Source: Pyxidicoccus caerfyrddinensis
GTDB taxonomy: Bacteria > Myxococcota > Myxococcia > Myxococcales > Myxococcaceae
Assembly (NCBI RefSeq): GCF_010894405.1
Contig: NZ_JAAIYA010000011.1
Span: 62,001 to 126,000, forward strand
Direction of reading: 5' to 3'
DNA: 64,000 nucleotides
Part shown: piece after piece, positions 26,056 through 34,852 of the stretch
Numbering within the stretch: position 1 is the stretch's first letter
How the letters are laid out: each line of letters opens with the position of its first letter
Notes under the pieces: model-generated
Told to the model about the DNA's origin: nothing
The model's input: the letters and a program-made list of their open reading frames with translations, nothing else
Databases searched by the model: none
Program-made: the position numbers and the translations under genes

Positions 26056-27402
26056 CTACTCTCCCGAGACGGTGAGCTGCCGGAAGCGGACAGTGGGCGC
26101 GCCCACCGAACCGCCACGGAATTGCAAATCGCTCCCGATGCCGTCCACATCCTGCAGCATCTGGAGGAGGTTGCCCGCCACCGTCACCTCCTGCACCGGG
26201 TGCGTCAGCTCGCCCTTCTCGATCCAGAGGCCGTTGGCGCCGGCGGACAGCTCGCCCGTCACGGGGTCCGTGCCCTGGCCGAGCAGCGCCGTCACGTAGA
26301 AGCCGCTGTCCACCTCGCGCAGCAGCTCCTCGGGCGACTTCGTGCCGGCCTCCAGGTAGAGGTTGGTGGCGCCGATGGAGGGGAGGGCGTTGTAGCCACG
26401 CGACGCGTTGCCCGTGGTGCGCGCCTTCGCCTTGCGCGCAGTGAAGGCGTCGTAGAGGAAGCCCGATAGCACGCCCTTGTCGAGGATGGGGGTGCGCCGC
26501 GTGGGCACGCCCTCGCCGTCGAAGGGCGCGGTGGCGAGGCCGCGCGGCAACAGGCCGTCATCCACCAGCGTCACGTGCGGGCCCGCCAGCCTCTTGCCCT
26601 TGAGGGGCGCCAGCACGCTGGCCTGTTGGTACACGGCGTTGCCATTGGCCGCGGCCGCGAGGTCCGAGACGAAGTTGGAGGCGACGAGCGGGTCCAACAC
26701 CACGGGCACCTGCTGCGTCTTCACGCGCTTCGCGCCCAGCATGCGCACCGCGCGGCGCGTGGCCTCGCGGCCGATGGACTCCGGCGAGTCCAGGTCGTCC
26801 AGGAAGCGCTTGTAGTCCACCCAGTAGCCCGTCTGCAGGCCCTTCCCGTCCGAGGCCACCGGCATGGCGTAGAGGAAGACGTACGTGCCGGAGTACGCGC
26901 CCGTCATTCCCTCGGTGGAGGCCATGTACACCTCGGAGACGAAGTCCCCGGCGCCCACCGCGTTGAAGGCGACGACGCGCGAGTCCTCCGCGCGCGCGGC
27001 CTTCTCCACCTCGAGCGCGGCCTTGATCTTCCAGTCGCCGGGCAGCTCCGACACCTTGGTGTCGAAGAGCAGGCCGGTGTCCCCGAAGCGGCCCAGGTCC
27101 TTGCCCGAGGGCAGGCCGTTGAGCTTGTTGGGCGCGGCGGCCCCGGCGAGCTTCAGCGCCAGGTCGATGATGTGGTCCAGGGCGGCGGGCTCGAAGTCCG
27201 ACGTATAGGCGAAGCCGAGCCGGCCCTTCACGAGGACGCGTACGCCCACGCCCTTGCTGGTGGACTGGGTGAGGTCCTCGATTTGTCCCTCGTGCACGCG
27301 CACGCTGCCCTGGCGGCCCACCTCCAGGAAGGCCTCCGCCTGCTGGGCGCCCTTCTTCTTCGCGCGCTGGACGATCTTCTTCGCGAGCTGCTGGTAGTCC
27401 AC
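26056..27402 (-). CDS. pmbA: PmbA/TldE-type peptidase subunit
   Basis: 448 residues from a GTG at 27402 with GAGGGA as ribosome site; no ATG fits the family's length. It begins VDYQQLAKKIVQRAKKKGAQ (read as two parts, VDYQQLAKKI and VQRAKKKGAQ), then EVGRQGSVRVHEGQIEDLTQ-like text typical of TldD/PmbA N-domains, and ends GNLLQMLQDVDGIGSDLQF with the usual PmbA C-terminus. As in other TldE chains it lacks the HExxxH zinc site, which is in the partner TldD. The heterodimer cleaves unfolded peptides (microcin B17 leader, CcdA in E. coli). It lies 17 bases after tldD, clearly one operon. Confidence 0.93.
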   Translation of the reverse strand: MDYQQLAKKIVQRAKKKGAQQAEAFLEVGRQGSVRVHEGQIEDLTQSTSKGVGVRVLVKGRLGFAYTSDFEPAALDHIIDLALKLAGAAAPNKLNGLPSGKDLGRFGDTGLLFDTKVSELPGDWKIKAALEVEKAARAEDSRVVAFNAVGAGDFVSEVYMASTEGMTGAYSGTYVFLYAMPVASDGKGLQTGYWVDYKRFLDDLDSPESIGREATRRAVRMLGAKRVKTQQVPVVLDPLVASNFVSDLAAAANGNAVYQQASVLAPLKGKRLAGPHVTLVDDGLLPRGLATAPFDGEGVPTRRTPILDKGVLSGFLYDAFTARKAKARTTGNASRGYNALPSIGATNLYLEAGTKSPEELLREVDSGFYVTALLGQGTDPVTGELSAGANGLWIEKGELTHPVQEVTVAGNLLQMLQDVDGIGSDLQFRGGSVGAPTVRFRQLTVSGE

Positions 27403-27419
27403 GGTTGGCGCTCCCTCTC

Positions 27420-28901
27420 TCAGGCGACCTTGGTTCCGCCGACGGTGACGTTGTCGATGCGCAGCGTGGGCAGGCCCACGCCCACCGGCAGCATCTGCCC
27501 ATCCTTCATGCACACGCCCATGCCCGGGTCCGGCATCGGGTCGGTCCCCACGCGCGTCACGTTCTTCAGCGCCTCCGGCCCCACTCCGATGAGCATCGCG
27601 TTCTTCACCGGGCGGCCCAGCTTGCCGTCCTCGATCTGGTACGCCTCGCTCACCTCGAAGACGAAGTTGCCGTTGGTGATGTCCACCTGCCCGCCGCCGA
27701 AGGTCGCGCAATACAGGCCGCGCTTCACCTCCTTGAGGATGTCCTCCGGGGCGTGGTCGCCCGGGGCGAGGAAGGTGTTCGTCATGCGCGGCAGCGGCAG
27801 GTGCTTGAAGGACTCGCGCCGCCCGCTGCCGGTGGTGCGCTGGTTCATCAGCTTCGCGTTGAGGCCGTCATAGAGGTAGTTCTTGAGGACGCCGTTCTCG
27901 ATGAGCACCTTGCGCTCACCGGGGTTGCCCTCGTCGTCGATGTTGATGGAGCCGCGGCCGCTGGACACCGTGCCGTCGTCGATGACGGTGACCAGGTCCG
28001 ACGCCACCTTCTGCCCGAGTTTACCGGCGAACAGCGACGTGCCCTTTCGGATGAAGTCCGCCTCCAGGCCATGGCCCACCGCCTCGTGCAGGAGGATGCC
28101 GCTCCAGCCCGGCGCCAGCACCACCGTCTGCGGGCCGGCCGCGCAGTCCACCGCGCCCAGCGTGGCCACCGCCTGCCGCGCCGCCTCGCGCGCCACGTGC
28201 TCCGGCGGGAAGGTGTCCCAGTGCGTGAAGGACACGCGGCCGCCACCGCCGAACATGCCGGTGCGCTGCTCGCCATTCTTCCCCTGGGCCACCACCTGGA
28301 CGGCCATGCGGCACAGGTCCTGGGTGTCCTCGGTGTAGCGGCCCTCGGTGTTGGCCACGGCGATGCGGCGCGTCTGGTCCACGTACGAGGCATTCACCTG
28401 CTTCACCCGCGCGTCGAACGCGCGAGCGGCCTTGTCCGCGCGCGACAGCAGGCCCGTCTTCAGCGCCACGTCCACGTCCATCAGCGGGGTGGCCACGTGG
28501 TAGTGGCTGGGCACCGCGGCCCGGCGCACGGGGAAGCTGCGCTCGGCGCCGCCGCCCTGGGCAATCATCGCCGCGGTGGAGGCCGCGCGCACGAGCGCGG
28601 GCTCGTCCCAGTCGTCGGAGTAGGCGTAGCCCACCTTGGCGCCGGAGATGACGCGCACTCCGACGCCCTGGATGAGGCCCGTCTGCGCGCTCTTGATGCG
28701 CGACTCCTCCAGCATCACCGCCGTGGTGAGCGTGCGCTCCACATAGACTTCGGCGAAGTCACCGCCGCGCTCCATGGCGACGGCGAGCAGGCGCTCGACG
28801 AGCGGCTGGGGTAGCAGCGGGGCGGACGAGGGCCCCCTGGCCACCGGGGGGGCAAGCTGGGCAGCAGAGGCGCGTCGCGTGGACGCAGAGGCTCGGGGCA
28901 T
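27420..28901 (-). CDS. tldD: TldD metallopeptidase subunit
   Basis: 493 residues from the ATG at 28901 (AGGGAG ribosome site). It has the TldD zinc motif HEAVGHGLEADF (HExxxH) and downstream NYLYDGLNAKLMNQRTTGSG, all family hallmarks. The N-terminal 40 residues are Ala/Ser/Pro/Arg-rich and look disordered. With PmbA it forms the active TldD/E protease in the cytoplasm. No peptide-toxin or RiPP precursor gene was seen next to the pair. The gene faces the FHA-TPR gene across a 181-base divergent spacer. Confidence 0.95.
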   Translation of the reverse strand: MPRASASTRRASAAQLAPPVARGPSSAPLLPQPLVERLLAVAMERGGDFAEVYVERTLTTAVMLEESRIKSAQTGLIQGVGVRVISGAKVGYAYSDDWDEPALVRAASTAAMIAQGGGAERSFPVRRAAVPSHYHVATPLMDVDVALKTGLLSRADKAARAFDARVKQVNASYVDQTRRIAVANTEGRYTEDTQDLCRMAVQVVAQGKNGEQRTGMFGGGGRVSFTHWDTFPPEHVAREAARQAVATLGAVDCAAGPQTVVLAPGWSGILLHEAVGHGLEADFIRKGTSLFAGKLGQKVASDLVTVIDDGTVSSGRGSINIDDEGNPGERKVLIENGVLKNYLYDGLNAKLMNQRTTGSGRRESFKHLPLPRMTNTFLAPGDHAPEDILKEVKRGLYCATFGGGQVDITNGNFVFEVSEAYQIEDGKLGRPVKNAMLIGVGPEALKNVTRVGTDPMPDPGMGVCMKDGQMLPVGVGLPTLRIDNVTVGGTKVA

Positions 28902-29082
28902 AGTGGGGGACTCCCTGAGTGAAGAAGCCGTTGACGGAATGTGGGCACCTACATAGGAGGCGGCGCCGCCCGGAGCAACGCTCAAAGCCCGCCCTTCTTT
29001 CCCGGCTGAGCGACCTGTCCGCATTCCCACCGTGGGGACGGCGCTCTAAGATGCCCGCCGTTTCGAGACTGGAACCCACCCC

Positions 29083-31203
29083 ATGCCTCCTCGTCCTCCT
29101 CCCTCCTCCCGCGCTGGCGCCGGCCGTTCCGGCGGTGGCTCGGGGGCGGACTCCCCAAACTCGGGCCGTGGCCGGCCTGCCCGCGGTACGCCCTCGTCCG
29201 AGGACGAGGACTTCTCCGCGCCATTGACTGGCGAGGAGAGCTACCCCGAGGACGGGCCCCCCAACCCGGAGCTGTACGGCGACTCCAGCGGTTCGGGCGG
29301 CGGACGCCGGGACATGACGCGCGTGGCCTCCGTCCAGGACATCGACGACGAGGGCTCCACGCGCGAGCAGGAGGACGACAACCCGGACGCCACGCGCGCC
29401 GGCCCGCCGGTGCAGATGCTGGTGCTGGCCGGCCCGGACCGGGGCCGCAAGAAGCGCTTCCAGAGCGTGCGGATGGTCATCGGCCGCGGCAAGGACTGCG
29501 ACTTCCCACTGGAGGACCAGTCCGTCTCCCGCCGCCACCTGGAATTGGTGTACGGCGAGGGCGGCGTGGTGATGCGTGATCTGGGCAGCGTCTCCGGCAC
29601 GCAGGTCAACGACCAGCGCGTGGACGAGTGCGTGCTCAAGCACGGCGACGAGCTGTCGGTGGGCAAGACGCGCCTGCGCTTCGTGGATGAAGCGGAGCAG
29701 ATCAAGGAGCTGCGCGCCCAGGCCGAGCAGCGTGAGGCCGAGGAGAAGCGCGAGCGCGAGGAGGCCGCGAGCGAGGCGAAGGAGGCTCGCAAGTCGGGAG
29801 GTGCCGCGCGCGGCAGCGACCTGGACCCGGGCGACCCGCGCCTCAACGAGGCCACCAACGCCAACTACAAGCTGTCCGACGTCCTCCGCGACGAGGGGAA
29901 GAACAAGGGCACCGCCGTGGTGTCCCGCCCCGTCCGCCCGCCCACGCGCGGCGCCAGCGCGAAGCAGGGCTTCGGGATGACGGGGAAGCAGAAGGGCCTC
30001 ATCGGCCTGGCCGGCTTCGTGATGGTGATGCTGGTGATGGGGCTCGTCTTCGCCAAGAAGGGCCCGCCGCCTCCGCCGCCCGTGGACCCGAACGTGGAGC
30101 GCGCGAAGCTGCTGATGCAGAAGGCGCGCGAGTCCGTGCGCGCGGATGACTTCGCCAATGCGGTGCGGCTGGTGGAGGAGGCGGAGAAGCTGCTGCCCGG
30201 CGTGGACGAGGAGGGCCTGGCCCGCGCGGCGCGCAAGCAGCAGGACGTGCTGGACGCGCTGCAGAAGGTGCGAGACCTCATCGACGAGAAGAAGTTCGAC
30301 GAGGCGCGCGAGAAGCTGGCCAACGCCCCGGAGGGCACGGCCAAGACGGACGAGGAGCAGCGCAAGCTGGAGGCGGAGCTGGGGGAGAAGCAGCTCGCCT
30401 GGCGCATCCAGCAGGTGGACGAGGCGCTCGCGACGAGAGACCCGGAGGTGATTCGCCCGCTCCTGGACACGCTGCCCGCGCAGAACCGGCCGGCGTATGA
30501 GGCGAAGCTGGCGGACATCGAGGCGGAGCTGGCGAAGGAGTCCGCCGACTCGGCGCGCCGCAACCGCAATGCCAGGGATCGCGCGGCGGCAAACGCGAAG
30601 GAGCAGCGCCGCCAGTTCATGGAGGAGGCCTTCCTGGACGTGGAGCGCCGCTTCAACGGCGGCGACTACCCGCGCGCGGTGCTGGAGTGCGACCGGGTGG
30701 TGGACCGCTACAAGGGGGACAAGGAGGTCAAGGACCGGTCCATGGCCCTCAAGCGCCTCATCCCCCAGTTCGCGCGCGTCCTGGAGGAAGGGCAGAAGAA
30801 GATGGACGCCAACGCGCTGGAGGCCGCGGCGAAGCCGCTGCGCCGGGCGGCGGAGCTGTACCGGCAGATTGGCTTCCGGGGCTCGCTGGGCAACACCCTC
30901 GACGAGCAGCTCGCGTCCTCGTCCGTGGCGTCGGGGCAGGCGGCCCTCAAGAAGGGGGACCTGGCGTCGGCGGGCTCCAGCTTCCGCGAGGCGATGCGGC
31001 TCAACCCCGGCGACGGCCGCGCGAGAGATGGATTGGAGGCCCTGCAGAAGAAGGTGGAGGAGCTCTACCTCCAGGCCTATATCCAGCGCGACAGGGACCC
31101 GCAGGCGGCCGCGGAGAAGTTCAAGGTCATCATCGAGACGGCTTCCGAGGGCTCGGAAGTGAAGCGCAAGGCGGAGATGTACCTGGGCGAGGTGCAGCAG
31201 TGA
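29083..31203 (+). CDS. FHA domain - membrane helix - TPR protein
   Basis: 706 residues. A disordered Pro/Ser/Gly/Asp-rich N-terminus (1-105) leads to an FHA domain (about 110-200: MVIGRGKDCDFPL, SVSRRHLELV, DLGSVSGTQVN), with the binding Arg and Ser present and Ser-Gly in place of the usual Asn-Gly. A charged coiled coil follows (about 205-250), then one membrane helix (about 305-328) followed by a proline run. The remainder (about 335-706) is helical with TPR-like units (ANAVRLVEEAEKLLP, ASAGSSFREAMRLNPGD). Phosphothreonine sensing would be cytoplasmic and the TPR part extracytoplasmic if the helix spans once. First gene of a three-gene cassette with the next two. Confidence 0.88.
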   Translation: MPPRPPPSSRAGAGRSGGGSGADSPNSGRGRPARGTPSSEDEDFSAPLTGEESYPEDGPPNPELYGDSSGSGGGRRDMTRVASVQDIDDEGSTREQEDDNPDATRAGPPVQMLVLAGPDRGRKKRFQSVRMVIGRGKDCDFPLEDQSVSRRHLELVYGEGGVVMRDLGSVSGTQVNDQRVDECVLKHGDELSVGKTRLRFVDEAEQIKELRAQAEQREAEEKREREEAASEAKEARKSGGAARGSDLDPGDPRLNEATNANYKLSDVLRDEGKNKGTAVVSRPVRPPTRGASAKQGFGMTGKQKGLIGLAGFVMVMLVMGLVFAKKGPPPPPPVDPNVERAKLLMQKARESVRADDFANAVRLVEEAEKLLPGVDEEGLARAARKQQDVLDALQKVRDLIDEKKFDEAREKLANAPEGTAKTDEEQRKLEAELGEKQLAWRIQQVDEALATRDPEVIRPLLDTLPAQNRPAYEAKLADIEAELAKESADSARRNRNARDRAAANAKEQRRQFMEEAFLDVERRFNGGDYPRAVLECDRVVDRYKGDKEVKDRSMALKRLIPQFARVLEEGQKKMDANALEAAAKPLRRAAELYRQIGFRGSLGNTLDEQLASSSVASGQAALKKGDLASAGSSFREAMRLNPGDGRARDGLEALQKKVEELYLQAYIQRDRDPQAAAEKFKVIIETASEGSEVKRKAEMYLGEVQQ

Positions 31204-31243
31204 GCCGCGGCGCGCAAACACCAATGGTTCGTGAGGAGCTGGG

Positions 31244-32575
31244 ATGAACGAGTCGTCGCTGCGTGAGCTCGGGATGGACCTCATCGAGGAGCGCCAGTTC
31301 GAGCGCGCCCTCGCCGTCTTCGCCGAGGCGGTGCGCCGCGTCCCCGCGGACCATCGCTCGCGGATGCTGGCGGCCCGGAGCCTGGCGGAAATGGGGGAGC
31401 GCGAGCGCGCCGTCACCGCCTACCACGCGTGCGCGGAGGGCCTGCTGCGGCGCGACTACCTGCTGTCCGCGATGGCCGCGTGCAAGCAGGCGCTGGACCT
31501 GTCCCCGAACGAGCGGCGGCTGAAGGACACGCTCATCCGCGTGCACGCGCGCGCGGTGCGCAACGCGCCGGGCCGCGCCGCGGTGCCGCCGCCCCTGCCG
31601 CCGGAAACCCTCTACGACGGCAAGGTGAACACGGACCTGATGGGCCTGCAGGGCGAGGAGCTGTCCAACCGCGCGATTGAGGTGCTGGCCGCGCCGGACC
31701 CGGGCGGCTCGGCGGACCCGAATAGCCGCCCGCCGCTGCCGCTGTTCGCGGAGCTGGACCGGGAGGCCTTCCTGGACCTGGTGGGCCGCATGGCGTGGCG
31801 CCGGGTGAAGCCGGACGACGTGGTGAGCCGCGAGGGCGAGCCCACGGACCATCTCTACGTGCTCGTCGCGGGCAAGGCGGAGGTGACGCGGCAGATGGAC
31901 GGCGAGGCACGCACGCTCGGTTTCCTCGGCGGCGGCTCCATCTTCGGGGAGATTGCGCTGCTGACGGGCGCGACGCCCACGGCGACGGTGACGGCGGTGT
32001 CGGACACGGAGGTGTTCGAGATTCGCCGCGAGCACCTCAACGCGGTGGCCAAGAATCACCCGGCGGTGCCGCAGGTGCTGGCGGACTTCGCGCAGCAGCG
32101 CATGGCGCGAAATCTGATGGCCACCTCGCCCATGTTCCAGACGCTGCCGGAGTCGGAGCGCGGCGCCATGCTCCAGCGCTTCGCCTTCCGGGCGCTCCAG
32201 CCGCGCGAGAAGGCGCTGGTGGAGGGCGAGCACTCCCCGGGCCTGTTCCTGGTGCTGGCCGGTGAGTTGGTGGTGCAGAAGGAGGACCCTGCGGGCGGCG
32301 TGGTGACGCTGGGCGTGCTGCGCGAGGGCGACGTGGCGGGGGAGATCTCCCTGCTGACGGGCCTGCGCGCCTCGGCCACGGTGGAGGCCACGCGCAAGAC
32401 GGCGGCGGCCTTCCTGGAGCGCGCCGCGTTCCATGAGCTGGTGAAGTCCCATCCGCACATCCGCACGTACCTGGAGCAGCTGTCGGACCGGCGCCTGAAG
32501 CAGATTGGCGAGGCGCTGCGCCCCGCGGAAATCATCGACGCGGACGAGCTGGTGCTCGAGCCCGAGGCGGCGTGA
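31244..32575 (+). CDS. TPR protein with two cyclic-nucleotide-binding-like domains
   Basis: 443 residues. N-terminal TPR units (about 1-95) are followed by a linker and two cNMP-binding folds (about 165-285 and 290-410). Their phosphate-binding cassettes read FGEIALLTGATPTATV and AGEISLLTGLRASATV. The Arg of the canonical PRxA, which contacts the cyclic phosphate, is absent from both, and the second also lacks the Phe before GE. They may bind another ligand or act as structural modules. No DNA-binding domain is present. The gene starts 40 bases after the FHA-TPR gene with GAGGAGC as ribosome site; same operon. Confidence 0.88.
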   Translation: MNESSLRELGMDLIEERQFERALAVFAEAVRRVPADHRSRMLAARSLAEMGERERAVTAYHACAEGLLRRDYLLSAMAACKQALDLSPNERRLKDTLIRVHARAVRNAPGRAAVPPPLPPETLYDGKVNTDLMGLQGEELSNRAIEVLAAPDPGGSADPNSRPPLPLFAELDREAFLDLVGRMAWRRVKPDDVVSREGEPTDHLYVLVAGKAEVTRQMDGEARTLGFLGGGSIFGEIALLTGATPTATVTAVSDTEVFEIRREHLNAVAKNHPAVPQVLADFAQQRMARNLMATSPMFQTLPESERGAMLQRFAFRALQPREKALVEGEHSPGLFLVLAGELVVQKEDPAGGVVTLGVLREGDVAGEISLLTGLRASATVEATRKTAAAFLERAAFHELVKSHPHIRTYLEQLSDRRLKQIGEALRPAEIIDADELVLEPEAA

Positions 32576-32582
32576 GGCGTTC

Positions 32583-33080
32583 ATGGTGACGCTGTCGCGC
32601 TCGCGGGTGTTGGGAGTGGGGGTGGCACTGCTCGTCGCCGGGGCGGTGCTGTATTTCTGGCCGCGCCCGGAGCCCGGCGTGCAGGAGGCCATCACCCGCC
32701 AGGTGGTGGCGATGACTCGCGCCGCGGAGGAGAAGGACGTGAGCGGGGTGATGGAGTCCGTGTCCGAGCGCTTCAAGAGCGACGGGAGCGGCTGGTCGAA
32801 GAAGGAGGTGCGCGGCGTGCTGACGGCGCAGGTGCTGCGCGGTCAGTGGGTCCGCGTCTTCATGACCAACCTGGAGGTCCACGAGGTGTCCCCCACGCAG
32901 GGAGACTTCCAGGCGCGCTTCATCTTCGGCCGCTCGCAGGCGGAGAAGGTGCAGGACCTCGCCGCGACCAGCATCCTGAACGCGTACCTCATCGAGGGCA
33001 CGTTCGAGAAGGAGGACGACGGCGAGTGGCGGGTGGTGCGCGCGAAGTACCGCCCGTTGGACCCGACGGAATTGCTGTAG
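32583..33080 (+). CDS. Membrane-anchored NTF2-like protein
   Basis: 165 residues. One N-terminal membrane helix (about 8-27) is followed by an alpha+beta domain that starts with a helix containing VVAMTRAAEEKDVSGVMESV and ends with FEKEDDGEWRVVRAKYRPL, the shape of SnoaL/NTF2-like or lumazine-binding-like domains. It begins 7 bases after the cNMP-like protein gene and completes the cassette. Its stop codon abuts the stop codon of the convergent TPR gene. Likely a periplasmic accessory or ligand-binding protein; exact function unknown. Confidence 0.75.
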   Translation: MVTLSRSRVLGVGVALLVAGAVLYFWPRPEPGVQEAITRQVVAMTRAAEEKDVSGVMESVSERFKSDGSGWSKKEVRGVLTAQVLRGQWVRVFMTNLEVHEVSPTQGDFQARFIFGRSQAEKVQDLAATSILNAYLIEGTFEKEDDGEWRVVRAKYRPLDPTELL

Positions 33081-34661
33081 CTACTGCAGCAGGGCGCCCG
33101 TCTCGGTGACCCAGGCCTTGGCCATGGCGCCCTGGCCCGCGGCCTCCAGGTTCTTCTTGATGCCGTCGATGCGCGCGGACAGCTCCTCGCGCGGGGTGCC
33201 CTGCGCGCGGGCCCGCACGAGGCCGAAGTAGTAGTGCTGGCAGCCGGCGGCGTACTCGCTCTGGGCGAAGAGCAGGTCGCCCATGGCGGCGTAGGCCTCC
33301 GCCAGCGTGCCCGCGCCGGTGTCCGGTGCCACCGTGGTCAGCAGCGCCTTGGCGCCCTCGTAGTCCTTGCGGGCCAGCAGCAGCGCGCCCTTGGCGTACT
33401 GCGCGCGGGACAGGCCCACGCCGCGCGCGGTGATGGCCTTGTCGTAGGCCGTCAGGGCCTCGTCCTGGCGGCCCGCCGCCTCCAGCACGCCGCCGCGGGC
33501 GAGCCAGTAACGGCCGTCCTGCTCCAGCAGGCTGACCTGCTTCCCGTCCCCCGTCGTCACCTGCACGGGCTTGAAGGTGGCCTCGTACGCGTCCAGCAGC
33601 GCCAGCGCGCCGGTGCCGTCGCCGGCCCCTTGCAGGGCGCGCGCGCCGTCCAGGTAGAGCAGGGGGGCGTTGCGGTGCTTCGCCACGGCGGCCTCGAAGG
33701 CGGCGCGGGCTTCCGGGGCCTTCTTCGCCGCCAGCGCGCGGGCGCGGGCGAAGAGGGCGTAGTGGTCATCCGGGGTGATTTTCAGCGCCTCGTCCGCGGC
33801 CGACACGGCCTCGTCCGCCGCGCCGCGCGCCAGGGCCAGCTCCGCCTTCAGCGCTCCGGCGCGGGACTTCACCACCGGCGTCAACTCCGCGTCGTGGGCC
33901 TGCAGGTCGGCCAGCGTCTTCTGCGCCTCCTCCAGCCTGCGGCCCTGGTACGCCTGGGCCAGCGCCAGGGACACGCGCGCCAGCAGGTGGTCAGGGTTGA
34001 CGGTGGTGGCCTTGGCGAAGGCCTCCATCGCCGGGCCGTACTGGCCCTCGTCGAGCAGGGCCTCGCCCTGGGCGGTGGTGAAGCGCGGGTCTCTGTACGC
34101 GGCTTCGGCGGCGCGGGCGAAGGCCTGCCTCGCACCTGGCAAATCACCGCGCGCCTGGAGGGCCATGCCCAGCGCCAGCGTCAGCTTGGGGCTGCTCGCG
34201 CCCTGCGTCTTGAGGTCCTCGAGGTACTTCTCCGCCTCCGGGGCCTTGCCCTCCGCGAGGAGGTGCAGGGCGCGCGCGCCGAAGCGCTCGCCGGAGCGGG
34301 AGTCCTGCTCCTCCGCGCGCGCCAGGTACTCGCGGGCCTTCGTGTCCGCGCCGGGCTGGTGGTGCTCCAGCCACAGCACCGTCTGGATGTCGGCGGCCAG
34401 GGCCTGGGCGTCACGGGCCTTGTCGTTGAGCTGGAAGAGGGCCTCCAGCTCCTTCATGGCCTGGGCGAGGTCCGTGGGGTTGCCGCGCTGGGCGGCGGCG
34501 CGGGCCGCGCGCATGCGCTCCTCGGTCTCCTTCCGGATGCCGCCCCGGTGGACGAAGTACGCCACCGCGCCCACCAGCAGCAGGGCGACGACACCCACCT
34601 GCATCAGCGCGCTCGCGAAGCTCTCGCGAGGCTTCCAGTCCCTGCGCCCTTCCGTACCCAT
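33081..34661 (-). CDS. Membrane-anchored TPR-repeat protein
   Basis: 526 residues from the ATG at 34661 (GGGAGG ribosome site). A short cytoplasmic N-terminus, one membrane helix (about 18-38), then an almost continuous array of TPR-type helical pairs (ARQAFARAAEAAYRDP, AMEAFAKATTVNPDH, EALTAYDKAITARGV and so on) to the end. It is a scaffold protein, probably periplasmic. The stop codon abuts the end of the NTF2-like gene without any spacer. No enzyme domain is present, and the partner is unknown. Confidence 0.85.
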   Translation of the reverse strand: MGTEGRRDWKPRESFASALMQVGVVALLLVGAVAYFVHRGGIRKETEERMRAARAAAQRGNPTDLAQAMKELEALFQLNDKARDAQALAADIQTVLWLEHHQPGADTKAREYLARAEEQDSRSGERFGARALHLLAEGKAPEAEKYLEDLKTQGASSPKLTLALGMALQARGDLPGARQAFARAAEAAYRDPRFTTAQGEALLDEGQYGPAMEAFAKATTVNPDHLLARVSLALAQAYQGRRLEEAQKTLADLQAHDAELTPVVKSRAGALKAELALARGAADEAVSAADEALKITPDDHYALFARARALAAKKAPEARAAFEAAVAKHRNAPLLYLDGARALQGAGDGTGALALLDAYEATFKPVQVTTGDGKQVSLLEQDGRYWLARGGVLEAAGRQDEALTAYDKAITARGVGLSRAQYAKGALLLARKDYEGAKALLTTVAPDTGAGTLAEAYAAMGDLLFAQSEYAAGCQHYYFGLVRARAQGTPREELSARIDGIKKNLEAAGQGAMAKAWVTETGALLQ

Positions 34662-34852
34662 GGACCTGCCTCCCCCGCTGGGAATGAGTGTTTCCGGACG
34701 GTTTCGCCCTCTTGCCGAGTATAGGGGCCGCGCACAGATAGGAACGCCCACTCCGGGTGTCAACGGTGGGAGCCCGAAGGCGTGCGGGCCACACGACACA
34801 GGGCGTCAGCCTCCGGGTCTGGCTGGTGCATACTGCCCATCGGAGGTGCGCA

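Noticed and set aside
26056-28901. TldD/PmbA as part of a RiPP or microcin cluster
   Set aside because: No precursor peptide, cyclase or exporter nearby; the Cys-rich peptide gene is 25 kb away and has a Sec signal. TldD/PmbA are common housekeeping proteases.
28759-31416. 885-codon open frame on the minus strand
   Set aside because: It lies opposite the FHA-TPR gene and consists of Leu/Arg/His/Ala low-complexity text typical of antisense frames in GC-rich DNA; no domain or start signal.
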